Below, one piece after another: positions 44,382 through 54,217 of a stretch of DNA of 64,000 nucleotides. The first letter of the stretch is position 1; each line of letters begins with the position of its first letter. The translations under genes were made by a program, and so were the position numbers. The notes beneath the pieces were generated by a model. The model searched no databases and was not told the DNA's origin. It worked only from the letters and a program-made list of their open reading frames with translations. This DNA is from Xanthomonas sontii (GTDB lineage Bacteria; Pseudomonadota; Gammaproteobacteria; Xanthomonadales; Xanthomonadaceae). The stretch lies in contig NZ_CP132342.1 of assembly GCF_040529055.1 (NCBI RefSeq), forward strand, positions 1,610,001 to 1,674,000, read 5' to 3'.

Positions 44382-44454
44382 CTGCAGTTCCTGGAGGACC
44401 CGGGGGAATCGCCAGCTTGCTCGACCCGCCCGATCCTGTCGCTTGACAAGTGAA

Positions 44455-44482
44455 TTTCGGATTGCGAAAATAATTTCGAAAT
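44455..44482. promoter_or_regulatory. Tandem IclR-type operator candidates
   Basis: TTTCG-GATTG-CGAAA (44455-44469) and ATTTCGAAAT (44473-44482) are two adjacent palindromes in an AT-rich patch about 75-100 bases upstream of the IclR start. The TTTCG half-site is common in IclR operators. The rest of 44382-44772 holds nothing recognised. Confidence 0.5.
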
Positions 44483-44772
44483 TTCATGCCAAGACTCCGC
44501 CCGGGCGCTCGATGCGTCAAGTTGCGGCGCAACATGCGTGGGCGGTTGACGATCCGTGGTTTCGAAACCTCCGAAAGACGCGTCATCGCCTGCTGGGAGT
44601 TGCGTAGGCGCGAGGCCATGCCGCGCCATCGCGCGATGTCCGTGCTTGGGGCGGCGCCTATCGCGAGGCACGTGGCGTCGCGTCTGTATCGCCAGGTAGA
44701 CGAACGCGGCCGTGCGCGGCGATGTCAGCCGTGCTGGCAGACAGCGGCATGGCGGCATCGATACCGTGATGC

Positions 44773-45243
44773 ATGGCTCGAACGACCCGACAGACGCCGC
44801 CCCCGCCGGCGCAGACATGGTGGCAAGCACTCTCGTTCAAGCGCACCGCCGCCGAGGTCTCGGCAGTGCTGGTGGTGATCGGCGCGACCTACGGCTTCGT
44901 GCAGTACGTGGAGGTCAAGCCGCTGCAGCGGCAGCTGGCCGAGGCGCAGGCCGGTGCCTGCGACGCCAAGGCCGCGGCGATGTCGCTGATGCTGAGTCTG
45001 TTGCCGGGCGAGAGCCGCACCCTCTTCGATGGCGCGCTGACCATCGCCAATCTCACGCCAGCGCAGGACGATGCCAAGGTGCGGCTGCGGATCGCGCCGC
45101 TGGGTGCGGCCGCGGTCGACAAGCTCCAGCCGGTGCCGGGAGACCGCTTTCTGGTGCAAGTGCCGGGCCGTGGCCGCTATGCGGTCTACCTGCGTTCCAG
45201 CAGCGCGCAGTTCGTGGAGCTGTCGATCCTGCGGCAACCGTGA
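44773..45243 (+). CDS. Single-pass membrane protein of unknown function
   Basis: 156 residues. One membrane helix near the N-terminus (AAEVSAVLVVIGATYGFVQYV) is followed by a periplasmic domain of about 110 residues with beta-strand character (RTLFDGALTIANLTP, DRFLVQVPGRGRYAVYL, QFVELSILRQP). No family recognised. It lies 105 bases before the hydrolase gene on the same strand. Confidence 0.65.
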   Translation: MARTTRQTPPPPAQTWWQALSFKRTAAEVSAVLVVIGATYGFVQYVEVKPLQRQLAEAQAGACDAKAAAMSLMLSLLPGESRTLFDGALTIANLTPAQDDAKVRLRIAPLGAAAVDKLQPVPGDRFLVQVPGRGRYAVYLRSSSAQFVELSILRQP

Positions 45244-45348
45244 GCCGGTCGCTGGCGCCGGCACGCCATTCAAGAAATCCAGCGCATGGCCGCCATTGCG
45301 GATAGCGGAGCCGTTTCGCCGAAGCGGCCGTCCCTCGGGGGAACGCGC

Positions 45349-46152
45349 ATGCTGTCCTTGCCACGTTTGCTGGGCCGCCACCTGGCCAAGTTCCTGTCCA
45401 AGCCGCGCCGCCATGGCTCGCAACTGCCGACCAGCCCGCCGCAGCTGTTGCGTGCCACGCTGCGCAAGGGCGACGTGTTGCTGGTCGAGGGCAACAGCCG
45501 CTTCTCCACCGCCATCAAGTACCTGAGCCAGTCCACCTGGTCGCACGCGGCGCTGTACATCGGCGACCACGTGGACGCGCTTCCCGGCGAGGAAGCGCCG
45601 CTGTTCTGCGATGTCGACATCAACGTCGGCGTGCGCCTGGTGGGATTGAGCGAGTTCGCCGGCCTGCACACCCGCATCTGCCGTCCGGTCGGGTTGAGCG
45701 TGCAGGAGATCGAGACCGTGGTGGAGTACATGGTCTCGCGGGTCGGCAACAGCTACGACCTGAAGAACATCTTCGATTTGGCGCGCTACCTGATCCGCAC
45801 GCCGCCGCTGCCGTCGTCGGTGAAGCGGCGCTTCCTGGAGCTGGGCAGCGGCGAGCCGACCCGGGCGATCTGCTCGACGTTGCTGGCGCAGGCGTTCGGC
45901 GCGATCCGCTATCCCATCCTGCCGGAAATCGACCAGGCGCCGCCGACGGGAAGCGATGCCGGAGAAGACGTGGAGATCCTGCATCCGCGCCATCACAGCC
46001 TGACGCTGCCGCGCGATTTCGACGTCTCGCCGTACTTCAACGTGGTCAAGCCGCGCTTGCAGCAGGGCTTCGATTTCCATCGCCTGGTGTGGGAGCCGCA
46101 CGCCGCCGGCGTGCCGTCCGCGAGCGCGCCGATGGATGCCGCACTGGCCTGA
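45349..46152 (+). CDS. YiiX/YebB-like NlpC/P60-type cysteine hydrolase
   Basis: 267 residues from ATG 45349, preceded by GGGGGA; an upstream in-frame ATG at 45286 is less likely. The circularly permuted papain-like fold shows the His in [12 protein letters not shown] and the nucleophile in [18 protein letters not shown]. In between is [25 protein letters not shown]. Such enzymes cut amide bonds in peptidoglycan or act on lipids and proteins; the substrate here is unknown. No signal peptide is visible. Confidence 0.8.
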   Translation: MLSLPRLLGRHLAKFLSKPRRHGSQLPTSPPQLLRATLRKGDVLLVEGNSRFSTAIKYLSQSTWSHAALYIGDHVDALPGEEAPLFCDVDINVGVRLVGLSEFAGLHTRICRPVGLSVQEIETVVEYMVSRVGNSYDLKNIFDLARYLIRTPPLPSSVKRRFLELGSGEPTRAICSTLLAQAFGAIRYPILPEIDQAPPTGSDAGEDVEILHPRHHSLTLPRDFDVSPYFNVVKPRLQQGFDFHRLVWEPHAAGVPSASAPMDAALA

Positions 46153-46267
46153 CGGAAGCCGGCTGCAGCGTGAAACTGTGGTGCGCGTTGCTCTGGCGAA
46201 GCACTTCGCAGTTCAAGTTCGAGCGCGCGCTGGCCGATACAAAATTCCGTTCTCTGCTTTCTACGCC

Positions 46268-48550
46268 ATGAATCCCATCCAATTTCTGCGCCGCCATATC
46301 GCCAATCTGCCCATGGCGCGCAAGTTCATCGTGCTGTGCACGCTGATCGCGCTAGGCGTGATCCTGCTCGCCGTTGCCGCGGCGCGCCTGCAATATCTCA
46401 ACCTGATCGATGCGCGCAAGCAAAGCGTCAAGACCCAGGTCGACATGGGCCTGAGCGTGATGCAGCACTACGCCGATCTGGCCAAGCGCGGCGAGATGAC
46501 GCAGGCGCAGGCGCAGGCAGCGGCCAAGGGCGCGCTGGCCGACATGAAGACCAACGGCGGCGTGGACTACTTCTTCATCGTCGACCCGCAGATGCGCATC
46601 GTCATGCATCCCAAGCGCGCGGTCGGCACCGACATGAGCGGCTACAGGAGCGATGCCGGCGAGTACGTGTACCGCGACATCCAGACGGCGGTGCGCAGCG
46701 GCGACGGTTTCAGCTACTACACCGCGCCCAAGCCCGGCAAGTCGGTGCAGCTGCCGAAGATCAGCTACGCCGCGCTGTACCCGCAGTGGAACTGGGTGCT
46801 GGCGATGGGCGTGTATGCCGAGGACATCCAGGCCCAGGCGATGGGCTTCACCAAGATCCTCACCGTGATCGGTGGTGGCCTGGTGGCGCTGGTCGTGGGC
46901 CTGTGCTGGCTGATCGCCGGCGCCATCGTCGCGCCGCTGCGCGGCGCCACGCGCACCGCCGAGGCGATCGCCTCCGGCCGTTTCGACAATCCGATCAAGG
47001 TCGAGTCGCGCGACGAGACCGGGCAGTTGATGGCCAGCATGCAGCAGATGCAGACCCAGTTGCAGCGCTTCAACGGCGAGATGCAGACCCTGGTGCGGCT
47101 GCAGCAGGGCGAGGACATCAGCCACCGCATGCCGGAGGACTTCCCCGGCGACTACGGCACGCTCGCGCACGGCATGAACACGGCGCTGTTCGAGCACCTG
47201 GACGCGATCGTCGAGGCGATGGCGATCATGGACGAGTACGGTCGCGGCGACCTGCGCCGCGACATGCGCCGGCTGCCGGGACAGCGCGCCGCACTGCACG
47301 AGGCGCTGGACGTGGTCAAGGCCAACCTGTCGGCGGTCAACGGCGACATCGCGCGGCTGGCCGACGCGGCCGCCCGCGGCGACTTCACTGCACGTGGCAA
47401 CGAGGCGCGCTACGCGTTCGCGTTCAAGGAAATGGTGGAAGCGCTGAACCGGCTGATGCGCCAGGCCGACAGCGGCCTGGCCGACGTCGGCCGGATCATG
47501 GGGGCGATCGCCGATGGCGACCTGTCGCAGCGCGTGGACGTGCGCTACGAAGGCGCGTTCGGCAAGCTCGCCGACGCCGCCAACCGCACCGCCGAGCAAC
47601 TGACCGGCATCGTGCAGGGCATCCAGCGCGCGGTCGGCTCGATCAACACCGCCGCCAGCGAGATCGCCAGCGGCAACAGCGACCTGTCGGTACGCACCGA
47701 GCAGCAGGCGGCCAGCCTGGAAGAAACCGCCGCCTCGATGGAGGAACTGACGTCCACCGTGAAGCAGAACGCCGACAGCGCGCGCCAGGCCAACCAGCTG
47801 GTGCTGAGCACCGGCGAGGTGGCCGAGCACGGCGGCCGCGCGGTGGAAGAAGTGGTGGCGACCATGGCCTCGATCAGCGCCGCGTCCGCGCGCATCGCCG
47901 ACATCATCGGCGTGATCGACGGCATCGCCTTCCAGACCAACATCCTCGCGCTCAATGCGGCGGTGGAAGCGGCACGCGCCGGCGAACAGGGCCGCGGCTT
48001 CGCGGTGGTGGCCTCGGAAGTGCGCTCGCTGGCGCAGCGTTCGGCAGCCGCGGCCAAGGAGATCAAGACCCTGATCTCCGACTCGGTGCAGGAAGTGGAG
48101 CAGGGCTCGACCCTGGTCAGCCGGGCCGGCACCACCATGACCGAGGTGGTCGCCTCGGTGAAGCGGGTCACCGACATCATGGCCGAGATCTCCGCGGCCA
48201 GCGCCGAGCAGAGCGCGGGCATCGACCAGGTCAGCAAGACGGTGATGCAGCTGGACGAGGGCACCCAGCAGAACGCGGCATTGGTGGAAGAAGCCAGCGC
48301 GGCGGCCAAGAGCATGGAAGACCAGGCGGCGGAACTGGCACGCGCGGTGGCGGTGTTCCGCCTCGCCGGCGGTGCCGCCATCAGCGTGGCACCGGCCTTC
48401 GCGGCAAGGCCGCAGCCGGCCAGGCCGGCAATGCGGGCTGTCGCTGCCGCCGCCAAGCCCAAGCCGGCGGTCCCGGTGCGGCAAGCGGCGGCCAAGCCGC
48501 GCCCGATCCAGGGCGTGCCGGCGGACAGCGCGGAGTGGGAAGAGTTCTGA
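46268..48550 (+). CDS. Methyl-accepting chemotaxis protein with sCache sensor
   Basis: 760 residues. The first helix ([22 protein letters not shown]) and the second ([22 protein letters not shown], about 195-217) enclose a periplasmic sCache_2-like sensor with [15 protein letters not shown]. Several HAMP-like stretches follow (to about 430). The signalling hairpin has its tip in [23 protein letters not shown]. The C-terminus is EWEEF after a Pro/Ala-rich linker, matching the NWETF-type peptide that tethers CheR and CheB. The gene is alone and followed by a good terminator. Confidence 0.93.
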   Translation: MNPIQFLRRHIANLPMARKFIVLCTLIALGVILLAVAAARLQYLNLIDARKQSVKTQVDMGLSVMQHYADLAKRGEMTQAQAQAAAKGALADMKTNGGVDYFFIVDPQMRIVMHPKRAVGTDMSGYRSDAGEYVYRDIQTAVRSGDGFSYYTAPKPGKSVQLPKISYAALYPQWNWVLAMGVYAEDIQAQAMGFTKILTVIGGGLVALVVGLCWLIAGAIVAPLRGATRTAEAIASGRFDNPIKVESRDETGQLMASMQQMQTQLQRFNGEMQTLVRLQQGEDISHRMPEDFPGDYGTLAHGMNTALFEHLDAIVEAMAIMDEYGRGDLRRDMRRLPGQRAALHEALDVVKANLSAVNGDIARLADAAARGDFTARGNEARYAFAFKEMVEALNRLMRQADSGLADVGRIMGAIADGDLSQRVDVRYEGAFGKLADAANRTAEQLTGIVQGIQRAVGSINTAASEIASGNSDLSVRTEQQAASLEETAASMEELTSTVKQNADSARQANQLVLSTGEVAEHGGRAVEEVVATMASISAASARIADIIGVIDGIAFQTNILALNAAVEAARAGEQGRGFAVVASEVRSLAQRSAAAAKEIKTLISDSVQEVEQGSTLVSRAGTTMTEVVASVKRVTDIMAEISAASAEQSAGIDQVSKTVMQLDEGTQQNAALVEEASAAAKSMEDQAAELARAVAVFRLAGGAAISVAPAFAARPQPARPAMRAVAAAAKPKPAVPVRQAAAKPRPIQGVPADSAEWEEF

Positions 48551-48557
48551 GCCAGTG

Positions 48558-48589
48558 CGGCGTGGTGGCGCCTGCCGCCACGCCGTTTT
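48558..48589 (+). terminator. Rho-independent terminator of the chemoreceptor gene
   Basis: CGGCGTGGTGGC and GCCGCCACGCCG pair (11 of 12 Watson-Crick plus one G-T) around GCCT, followed by TTTT. It begins 8 bases after the stop. Confidence 0.75.
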
Positions 48590-48741
48590 CGCCCAGTCGT
48601 TGCATGCCAGGGGCTGGCGAACGCGCGATGAGGTCATGCATCTCGCTGGGGCTGGCAATCCAAGCCGGTGCATGTGCCGCACCGGCAGACCGGCGACTGA
48701 ACGGGGGCTGCCGCGAAAGGGGCGATCACAGCCCATGCTCT

Positions 48742-48787
48742 CTCGCACGAACGCCGCGATGCTTGCGCATCGCGGAGTTCGTGCGAG
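48742..48787. terminator. 46-bp inverted repeat downstream of the catalase gene
   Basis: CTCGCACGAAC and GTTCGTGCGAG are perfect arms, extended inward by CCGCGATGC / GCATCGCGG around a TTGC loop. It lies 19 bases beyond the catalase stop and probably ends that transcript. Confidence 0.5.
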
Positions 48788-48805
48788 GGGGCCTGCAATG
48801 GCGCG

Positions 48806-49708
48806 CTAGCGCGCCACGCTGCCCTTGGTCGAACCGGCACCCGGGCCGGCACCCAGATCGGCACCGGTGGTCGGGTCGCTGTCCGGCTGCGACAGCGTAC
48901 GCGCCGCCAGCGCCTGCACTGCGCTCTGTTCCAGTTCGCTCAGGCCCACGCTGGGCATCCCGCTGCCGCCATCCACCGCCACCTGGCGATTGCGGTCGGC
49001 AATGGACTCCCATTGGCTGCCGCTGTTCCAGGGCCCCTGCATGTCGCCGTCGCCCTGCGACATGTCGTAGTAGCGGTCGGTGAAGGCCGGATCGCCCGGC
49101 AGCTTGCCTGGCGGGAAGTTCGGCTCGATCGCGTACAGCGCCTTCTCGAAGGATTTCTGGTGCGCTACCTCGCGGGTCATCAGGAAGGTCAGCGCATCGA
49201 CGATGCCCGGATCGTCGGTGACGTTGATCAGGCGCTCGTAGACGATCTTGGCGCGCGCTTCGGCGGCGATGTTGGAGCGCAGGTCGGCCGTCGGCTCGCC
49301 GATACTGTCCACGTAGGCCGCGCTCCACGGCACGCCACTGGAATTGACCAGCGCCGGGCCGCCGCCGTAGAGAATCTGCTGGGTCTGGCTGGTGTTGTTG
49401 TTGAGGGTGAGGTTACGCATGTCCTCGGCTTCGGCCATGCCTTCGGACAGCACCGCCTTCGGCCCCTGATTGAGCATGGCGATGATCGAGCCGATGATTT
49501 CCAGGTGGCTGAGCTCCTCGGTGGCGATGTCGTAGAGCAGATCCTTGCGGCCGGGATCGACCTCGCCGATGGCCTGGGTGAAGTAGCGCATCGCCGCGGC
49601 GAGCTCGCCTTGCGGGCCGCCGAACTGTTCCAGCATCAGCGAGGCCAGCGCCGGATCGGGTTGTGCCACGCGGACCGTGTACATCAGCCGCTTGTTGTGC
49701 ATGAACAT
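48806..49708 (-). CDS. katN: Manganese catalase
   Basis: 300 residues from ATG 49708 with AGGAG seven bases upstream. The four-helix di-manganese core is complete: QGELAAAMRYFTQAIG, DIATEELSHLEIIGSIIAML, NIAAEARAKIVYERLINVTDD and LMTREVAHQKSFEKALYAI give the Glu and His ligands. It destroys hydrogen peroxide without heme. It is last in a three-gene run with two DUF892 proteins, similar to the enterobacterial yciGFE-katN stress operon. Confidence 0.92.
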   Translation of the reverse strand: MFMHNKRLMYTVRVAQPDPALASLMLEQFGGPQGELAAAMRYFTQAIGEVDPGRKDLLYDIATEELSHLEIIGSIIAMLNQGPKAVLSEGMAEAEDMRNLTLNNNTSQTQQILYGGGPALVNSSGVPWSAAYVDSIGEPTADLRSNIAAEARAKIVYERLINVTDDPGIVDALTFLMTREVAHQKSFEKALYAIEPNFPPGKLPGDPAFTDRYYDMSQGDGDMQGPWNSGSQWESIADRNRQVAVDGGSGMPSVGLSELEQSAVQALAARTLSQPDSDPTTGADLGAGPGAGSTKGSVAR

Positions 49709-49833
49709 GGGGTTCTCCTGGAGTCCCGCCCGAACGTCGTGACGACGCAATGGCGCGACCGACGGTCGCGCGTGGGGGATAGGCGTCTGGGACGGACGCT
49801 GCGACCCGCGCCGGCGGGCCGCAGCCGGGGCGG

Positions 49834-50340
49834 TCAGGCCGCCTTGCGCTTGCGTGCCGCTTCTTCGTTGCCCCCCTGCTCGGCCAGCAGGGTCAGCTTC
49901 TCGTCGGTGGACTTCTCTTCATTGAGCGTTTCCAACAGCAGGCTCAACGCATCGTCCATGCCCAACTGCTTGGCCATGGCGGCAAGTGTGCCGTAGGAGG
50001 CGATCTCGTAATGCTCGACCTTCTGCGCGCCGCCGATCAACGCGGCATCGCGCACCGGGCCGGCTTCGATCGACTCGATCACTTCCTTGCCTTCTTCCAC
50101 CAGGCCTTCCATGGCGGCGCACTTGATCCGCTTCAGGCGCAGGTTGCCCTTCTCGACGATCTGGTCGATGCGTTCGATCTGGCCCTGGGTTTCCTCCAGA
50201 TGCGCTTCAAACGCCGCGCGCAGCGCCGGGTTGGTGGAGGCGCGCGCCAGCCGCGGCAGGGCCTTGGTCAGCTGCTTCTCGGCGCTGTAGATGTCCGACA
50301 GCTCGTGGATGAACAATTCGTCGATGGTCTTGACGGCCAT
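49834..50340 (-). CDS. DUF892 ferritin-like protein (YciF/YciE type)
   Basis: 168 residues. It opens with TIDELFIHELSDIYSAEKQLTKALPRLA, followed by HLEETQGQIERIDQI and GGAQKVEHYEIASYGTLAAMA, giving the Glu and His positions of the DUF892 four-helix bundle. The tail is Lys/Arg rich. It is middle gene of the katN cluster and probably binds metal in stationary phase; enzyme activity is unproven. Confidence 0.9.
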   Translation of the reverse strand: MAVKTIDELFIHELSDIYSAEKQLTKALPRLARASTNPALRAAFEAHLEETQGQIERIDQIVEKGNLRLKRIKCAAMEGLVEEGKEVIESIEAGPVRDAALIGGAQKVEHYEIASYGTLAAMAKQLGMDDALSLLLETLNEEKSTDEKLTLLAEQGGNEEAARKRKAA

Positions 50341-50411
50341 GGGGAGTCTCCGGTCGATGATGGTGGGTGCTGCGGGGGAATGCGCACGCGTCGTGCGGTG
50401 CACGACGACGC

Positions 50412-50924
50412 TCAGTGCTTGGCGGTTTCGCCTTCGGTGCGTTCGCGCTTCAGGAACGCCAGGATCGTGGCTTCCTGGTGCTCGATCAGCCATTCGGCCA
50501 TGGCGATTTCCTGGTCGAGGATGGCGGCGCAGATGTCGGCGATCTCGGTCTGCCCGGCTTCCTTGGCGGCGATCACCAGGGAGCGGTAGCTGGCGATCTC
50601 CATATGCTCGAAGGCGTAGCTCACACCCAGGCTCTTGGCCACCTCGTCGCTCATCATCGAATTGCCGGCGGCGTGCACCGAGGCCATCACGCTGGCGACG
50701 GTGCCCTTGATCGTCGGGATCGAGCCGTCCAGGATCTCGATGCAGCGCTTGACCTGTTCGGATTGATCGCGGGTTTCGTTGACGTGCTGCTCGATGCGCG
50801 CCTTCAGCTGCGGGTAGTGCTCCAGGCGGCCGGCGGTGGCAGTGAGCATGGTGTTGGCCTCCTGCTCCATGGCGTAGGCGTCCTGCAGCCACTTCAACAA
50901 GCGTTCGGTGTTGCTTCGGGTCAT
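50412..50924 (-). CDS. DUF892 ferritin-like protein (second paralogue)
   Basis: 170 residues, homologous in layout to its neighbour: LLKWLQDAYAMEQEANTMLTATA, HVNETRDQSEQVKRCIEIL and YAFEHMEIASYRSLVIAA. It is first in the katN cluster. Two different DUF892 members in one operon is the usual arrangement in stress operons of this kind. Confidence 0.88.
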   Translation of the reverse strand: MTRSNTERLLKWLQDAYAMEQEANTMLTATAGRLEHYPQLKARIEQHVNETRDQSEQVKRCIEILDGSIPTIKGTVASVMASVHAAGNSMMSDEVAKSLGVSYAFEHMEIASYRSLVIAAKEAGQTEIADICAAILDQEIAMAEWLIEHQEATILAFLKRERTEGETAKH

Positions 50925-51130
50925 GGGTATCGCTCCAGATGGTGTGCGCGACGCACCTGCATCGCATCGCGCGTCCGTGTGTTTTTCCCCTGTGCGATCA
51001 ACCTAGACTCGCCGCCGTTAGAGCAGTTGCAGCGCAGAGTGAATGCCGTGCGAGATGCCGTGTGAGGAGATGTACACGGTGGCGATACGCGTGATGCGCG
51101 GGTGCTGCATGTCTTTTGCGCTTGCGCTCG

Positions 51131-51194
51131 AAGGAGCGGCTTCGGTCGTGACAGGCCTTCATGGGAATGCCTGTCGCGACTGAAGCCGCTCCTG
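51131..51194. repeat. REP-like palindrome, second locus
   Basis: AGGAGCGGCTTCGGTCGTGA and its near-complement CGCGACTGAAGCCGCTCCT enclose CAGGCCTTCATGGGAATGCCTG. It is the same element as at 27134 with changes at both ends. The surrounding 50925-51378 has no gene. Confidence 0.7.
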
Positions 51195-51378
51195 AAGAGG
51201 GGAGTGCGCTGGATCTGTGGCCTGCTAACGAGACAGCCGCAGGCGCGATGCGTGTGCTTGCGTGAGGATCACAGCGACAACATCAGGAGAAGGCCTCTCG
51301 CGGCGAGAGCCGCACCTACAGCGCCGCCAGCCCGCAGCGCTTTTCCCATTCCCGATTCCCCACTTACGATTCCCGGCC

Positions 51379-52245
51379 TTACAGCGTCACCGCGCCACCC
51401 GAGATGGTCAGCAACGTGCCCGAGGTATAGCTCGAGGTGTCCGCAGCCAACAGCACATAGGCCGAGGCCAGTTCCGCTGGCTGGCCAGGACGGCCGAACG
51501 GCGTCTGCTCGCCGAAGGTGCGCACCGATTCCTCATCCATGCCGGTGGGAATGAACGGAGTCCAGATCGGGCCCGGCAGCACCGCGTTGACGCGGATCTT
51601 CTTCTCGGCGAGCAGGCCGGCCAGGCCGATGGTCAGGTTGGCCAGCGCGCCCTTGGTCGCCGAGTACGGCAGGATGTTGGGCGTGGGCTTCTTCGAGTTC
51701 ACCGAGGCGGTGTTGATGATCGACCCGCCCTCGGGCATGTGCGGCAGTGCCAGCCGCACCAGGTGGAATGGTGCATGCACGTTGGTGGCGAAGGTTTTCT
51801 CCCATTCGTCGAGGGTGATCTCGTCGAAGCTATGGAAATAGCGTTGGTAGGCCGCGTTGTTGACCAATACGTCGAGGCCGCCGAAGGCGTCGGTCACGGT
51901 CTTGATCAGGGTTTCGGCCTGCGCGCGGTCGCTGATGTCGCACGGATGCAGCAGCACGCGCACGCCGGCATCCTCGACCAGCTTGCCGATGCGCTCGGCG
52001 TCGTCCTGCTCGTCGGGCAGATAGGCGATGGCGACGTCGGCGCCTTCGCGCGCATAGGCGATCGCCACCGCGGCGCCGATGCCGCTGTCGCCGCCGGTGA
52101 TCAGGGTGCGCTTGCCCTGCAGCAGGCCGTGGCCGACATAGCTGTCTTCACCGTGGTCCGGTTTCGGATCCATGGCCTGGGTCTTGCCGGGAAAGGATTG
52201 CTGCTGCGCCTTGAACGGCGGCGAGGGATAGTTCGGAACGGCCAT
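51379..52245 (-). CDS. SDR-family oxidoreductase (YghA-like)
   Basis: 288 residues. ATG 52245 is chosen for its spacing to GAGG; ATG 52251 is two codons longer. The N-terminal PNYPSPPFKAQQQSFPGK precedes a Rossmann fold with TGGDSGIG, LVNNAA, the catalytic Ser and YSATK, then PGPIWTP. The long N-terminal arm with PG-motifs is typical of YghA/YhdF-type dehydrogenases linked to general stress. Substrate unknown. Confidence 0.88.
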   Translation of the reverse strand: MAVPNYPSPPFKAQQQSFPGKTQAMDPKPDHGEDSYVGHGLLQGKRTLITGGDSGIGAAVAIAYAREGADVAIAYLPDEQDDAERIGKLVEDAGVRVLLHPCDISDRAQAETLIKTVTDAFGGLDVLVNNAAYQRYFHSFDEITLDEWEKTFATNVHAPFHLVRLALPHMPEGGSIINTASVNSKKPTPNILPYSATKGALANLTIGLAGLLAEKKIRVNAVLPGPIWTPFIPTGMDEESVRTFGEQTPFGRPGQPAELASAYVLLAADTSSYTSGTLLTISGGAVTL

Positions 52246-52391
52246 GTGCATGCCTCGTTGGGGGAGTGTCCGACGAGGGTGGGCAGGCGCAGGTAAAGCC
52301 GGGGCCAAGGCCATGTCGGCGGCATGTCACGATGCGGGCAAGCGCCCGTGCCGATGGCTGTCTGCGGTGGCGACGCCGCTGCGCCGCGAAC

Positions 52392-53036
52392 TCAGCCGGC
52401 GGCGAGCGTGCGCGCGCCGACGATGATCATGCGCAGCATCGCGGTGATCTGCCGGATCAGCTCCGGATCCTTCTCCGGCGGCAGGTCCATCGCGGTGGCG
52501 CCCATCGCGAACACCAGCCGGGTGATCGCCTTGGACACCAGCGCCGGCTCGTGCAGCGGCGCGCCTTCCAGCGCGGCCAGGCGGATCAGGTCCACCCGCA
52601 GTTCGTCCTCGAAATAGTTCAGCTCGCGGTCCACCGCATGCTTGAACGCGTCCGAGCCGACCGTGCCCTCGCGTAACAGGACGTGCAGCAGCTTGTCGTC
52701 GGCGCGCAACTGTTCCATGAAAGTCTCAACGGAACTGAGGATGATGCTGCGGCGATTGCCGGCGGCACGCTGCCGCGCCTGGCCGATGATGGTGCGCAGC
52801 GAGCTGCCGGCCAGGTCGATCAGCGCCACCGCCAGCTCGTCCATGTCGCGGAACTGGCGGTAGAAGCTGTTGGGGGCGATGCCGGCTTCGCGGGTCACCT
52901 CGCGCAGGCTGAGCGTGGACACGCTGCGGTGCGGCCCGATCAGCTTCAGCGCCGCGGCCAGCAGGTCCTCGCGCGAGATCGCACCCTTGCGAGCGTTCGG
53001 CGTGTCCGCGGACGGGGGAGGGGAGAGCGTCGTCAT
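52392..53036 (-). CDS. FabR/DesT-like TetR-family repressor of unsaturated fatty-acid genes
   Basis: 214 residues from ATG 53036. The DNA-binding helices SLREVTREAGIAPNSFYRQFRDMDELAVALID are the FabR subtype. The ligand half includes LLREGTVGSDAFKHAVDRELNYFEDELRVDL. FabR and Pseudomonas DesT repress desaturase genes in response to the saturated/unsaturated acyl-CoA balance. The gene is divergent from a ferredoxin reductase/desaturase pair, matching the DesT-desCB arrangement. Confidence 0.88.
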   Translation of the reverse strand: MTTLSPPPSADTPNARKGAISREDLLAAALKLIGPHRSVSTLSLREVTREAGIAPNSFYRQFRDMDELAVALIDLAGSSLRTIIGQARQRAAGNRRSIILSSVETFMEQLRADDKLLHVLLREGTVGSDAFKHAVDRELNYFEDELRVDLIRLAALEGAPLHEPALVSKAITRLVFAMGATAMDLPPEKDPELIRQITAMLRMIIVGARTLAAG

Positions 53037-53089
53037 GGGCAGACCGGGCCAGGCAATGGGGGATGATAACGCCATTGCTGAATGCACAA

Positions 53090-53125
53090 CTGTATAGACA
53101 TCTGTATCTTCATCTGTATAGTGGA
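53090..53125. promoter_or_regulatory. Three 12-bp direct repeats (CTGTAT) in the desaturase promoter
   Basis: CTGTAT occurs at 53090, 53102 and 53114, exactly 12 bases apart, with AGACAT, CTTCAT and AGTGGA between. A -10-like TATAGT is at 53117-53122, only 7 bases before the ATG. A regulator contacting one DNA face at about one-turn intervals is possible, but its identity is unknown. Confidence 0.5.
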
Positions 53126-53129
53126 CCCC

Positions 53130-54206
53130 ATGAACGCTGCCCGCCGTCCTGCCAAACTCCGCCCTGCCGCCCGCGCCCTGCGCGCCTGGGTCAAGCCGGA
53201 CGTGTTCGATTTCTGGTCGACCCGGCTGCATCCGTTGTGGACCTGGCAGCGCCCACGTGCGCGCCTGGTGCAGCGCGAGGCCGCCAGCAGCGATGCGGTG
53301 ACCCTGGTGCTGCAGCCCAACCGCCACTGGCGCGGCCTGCGTGCCGGCCAGCACGTGGAACTGGGCGTGGAGATCGACGGCCGCCGGCTGCTGCGCAGCT
53401 ACAGTCCCACGCCGTTGCCGGGCGGGCGCCTGGCGATCACGGTCAAGACCATCGACGGCGGTCGGGTCAGCCAGTACCTGGCCGGCGCCGCGCGCATCGG
53501 CGAGGTGTTCGAACTCGGCCAGGCCTATGGCGAGATGGTGCTGCCGACCGCGCCGCACGGCCGCTGGCTGCTGCTGGCCGCCGGCAGCGGCATCACCCCG
53601 ATGCGTGCGCTGCTGCGGCAACTGGCCGATGCCGGCATGCCGGCCGACGTCGACCTGCTGTACTGGGCGCGGCGCCACGACCAGGTCTGCTTCCGCGACG
53701 AACTGCAGGCGCTGGCCGCGGCGCATCCGCGCTTCCGCCTGCAGTTGGCCATCACCGGTGAAGGCGAGACGCCGGCGCCGCGCGTGGACACGCTGCCGCT
53801 GGATACCCTGGGCGACCTGGGGCAGGCGCAGGTGCTGGCCTGCGGCCCGGGCGGCTTCGTGCAGGCGGCGCGCGCGCGCCTGCAGCACCGCGTGGCCCGC
53901 TTCCAGGCCGAAGCGTTCAGCCCGCCACCGGCCCCGGCCGATGTCGAGCAGGGCACCGTGGCGGTGACCCTGGCGCGCAGTGGCCGCGTGCTGCAGCTGC
54001 CGCGCGGCCAGTCGCTGCTCACCGCGCTGGAAGCCGAAGGCCTGCGGCCCAAGCATGGCTGCCGCATGGGCATCTGCAACAGCTGCGCCTGCGGCAAGCA
54101 GGCCGGCATCACCCGTGATCTGCTCAGCGGCGCCCACGCCGCCGAACCCGGTTCGCTGAAGCTGTGCGTCAACAGCGCCAGCAGCGACCTGACCCTGGAC
54201 CTCTGA
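53130..54206 (+). CDS. Ferredoxin reductase with 2Fe-2S domain (DesB/DesC-type partner)
   Basis: 358 residues from ATG 53130. The FAD domain has RSYSPTPLPGG, the NAD domain has LLAAGSGITPMRALL and ACGPGGFV. The C-terminal ferredoxin has the cluster ligands in HGCRMGICNSCACGK with the last Cys in LKLCVNS. It supplies electrons to the desaturase encoded 11 bases downstream. No clear Shine-Dalgarno precedes the ATG, and the -10-like box is close to it, so the mRNA might be leaderless. Confidence 0.9.
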   Translation: MNAARRPAKLRPAARALRAWVKPDVFDFWSTRLHPLWTWQRPRARLVQREAASSDAVTLVLQPNRHWRGLRAGQHVELGVEIDGRRLLRSYSPTPLPGGRLAITVKTIDGGRVSQYLAGAARIGEVFELGQAYGEMVLPTAPHGRWLLLAAGSGITPMRALLRQLADAGMPADVDLLYWARRHDQVCFRDELQALAAAHPRFRLQLAITGEGETPAPRVDTLPLDTLGDLGQAQVLACGPGGFVQAARARLQHRVARFQAEAFSPPPAPADVEQGTVAVTLARSGRVLQLPRGQSLLTALEAEGLRPKHGCRMGICNSCACGKQAGITRDLLSGAHAAEPGSLKLCVNSASSDLTLDL

Positions 54207-54217
54207 AGGACTTTCCC

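Noticed and set aside
53090..53125. 12-bp repeats considered as replication iterons
   Set aside because: Only three copies, no rep gene nearby, and they sit in a promoter between two chromosomal genes.
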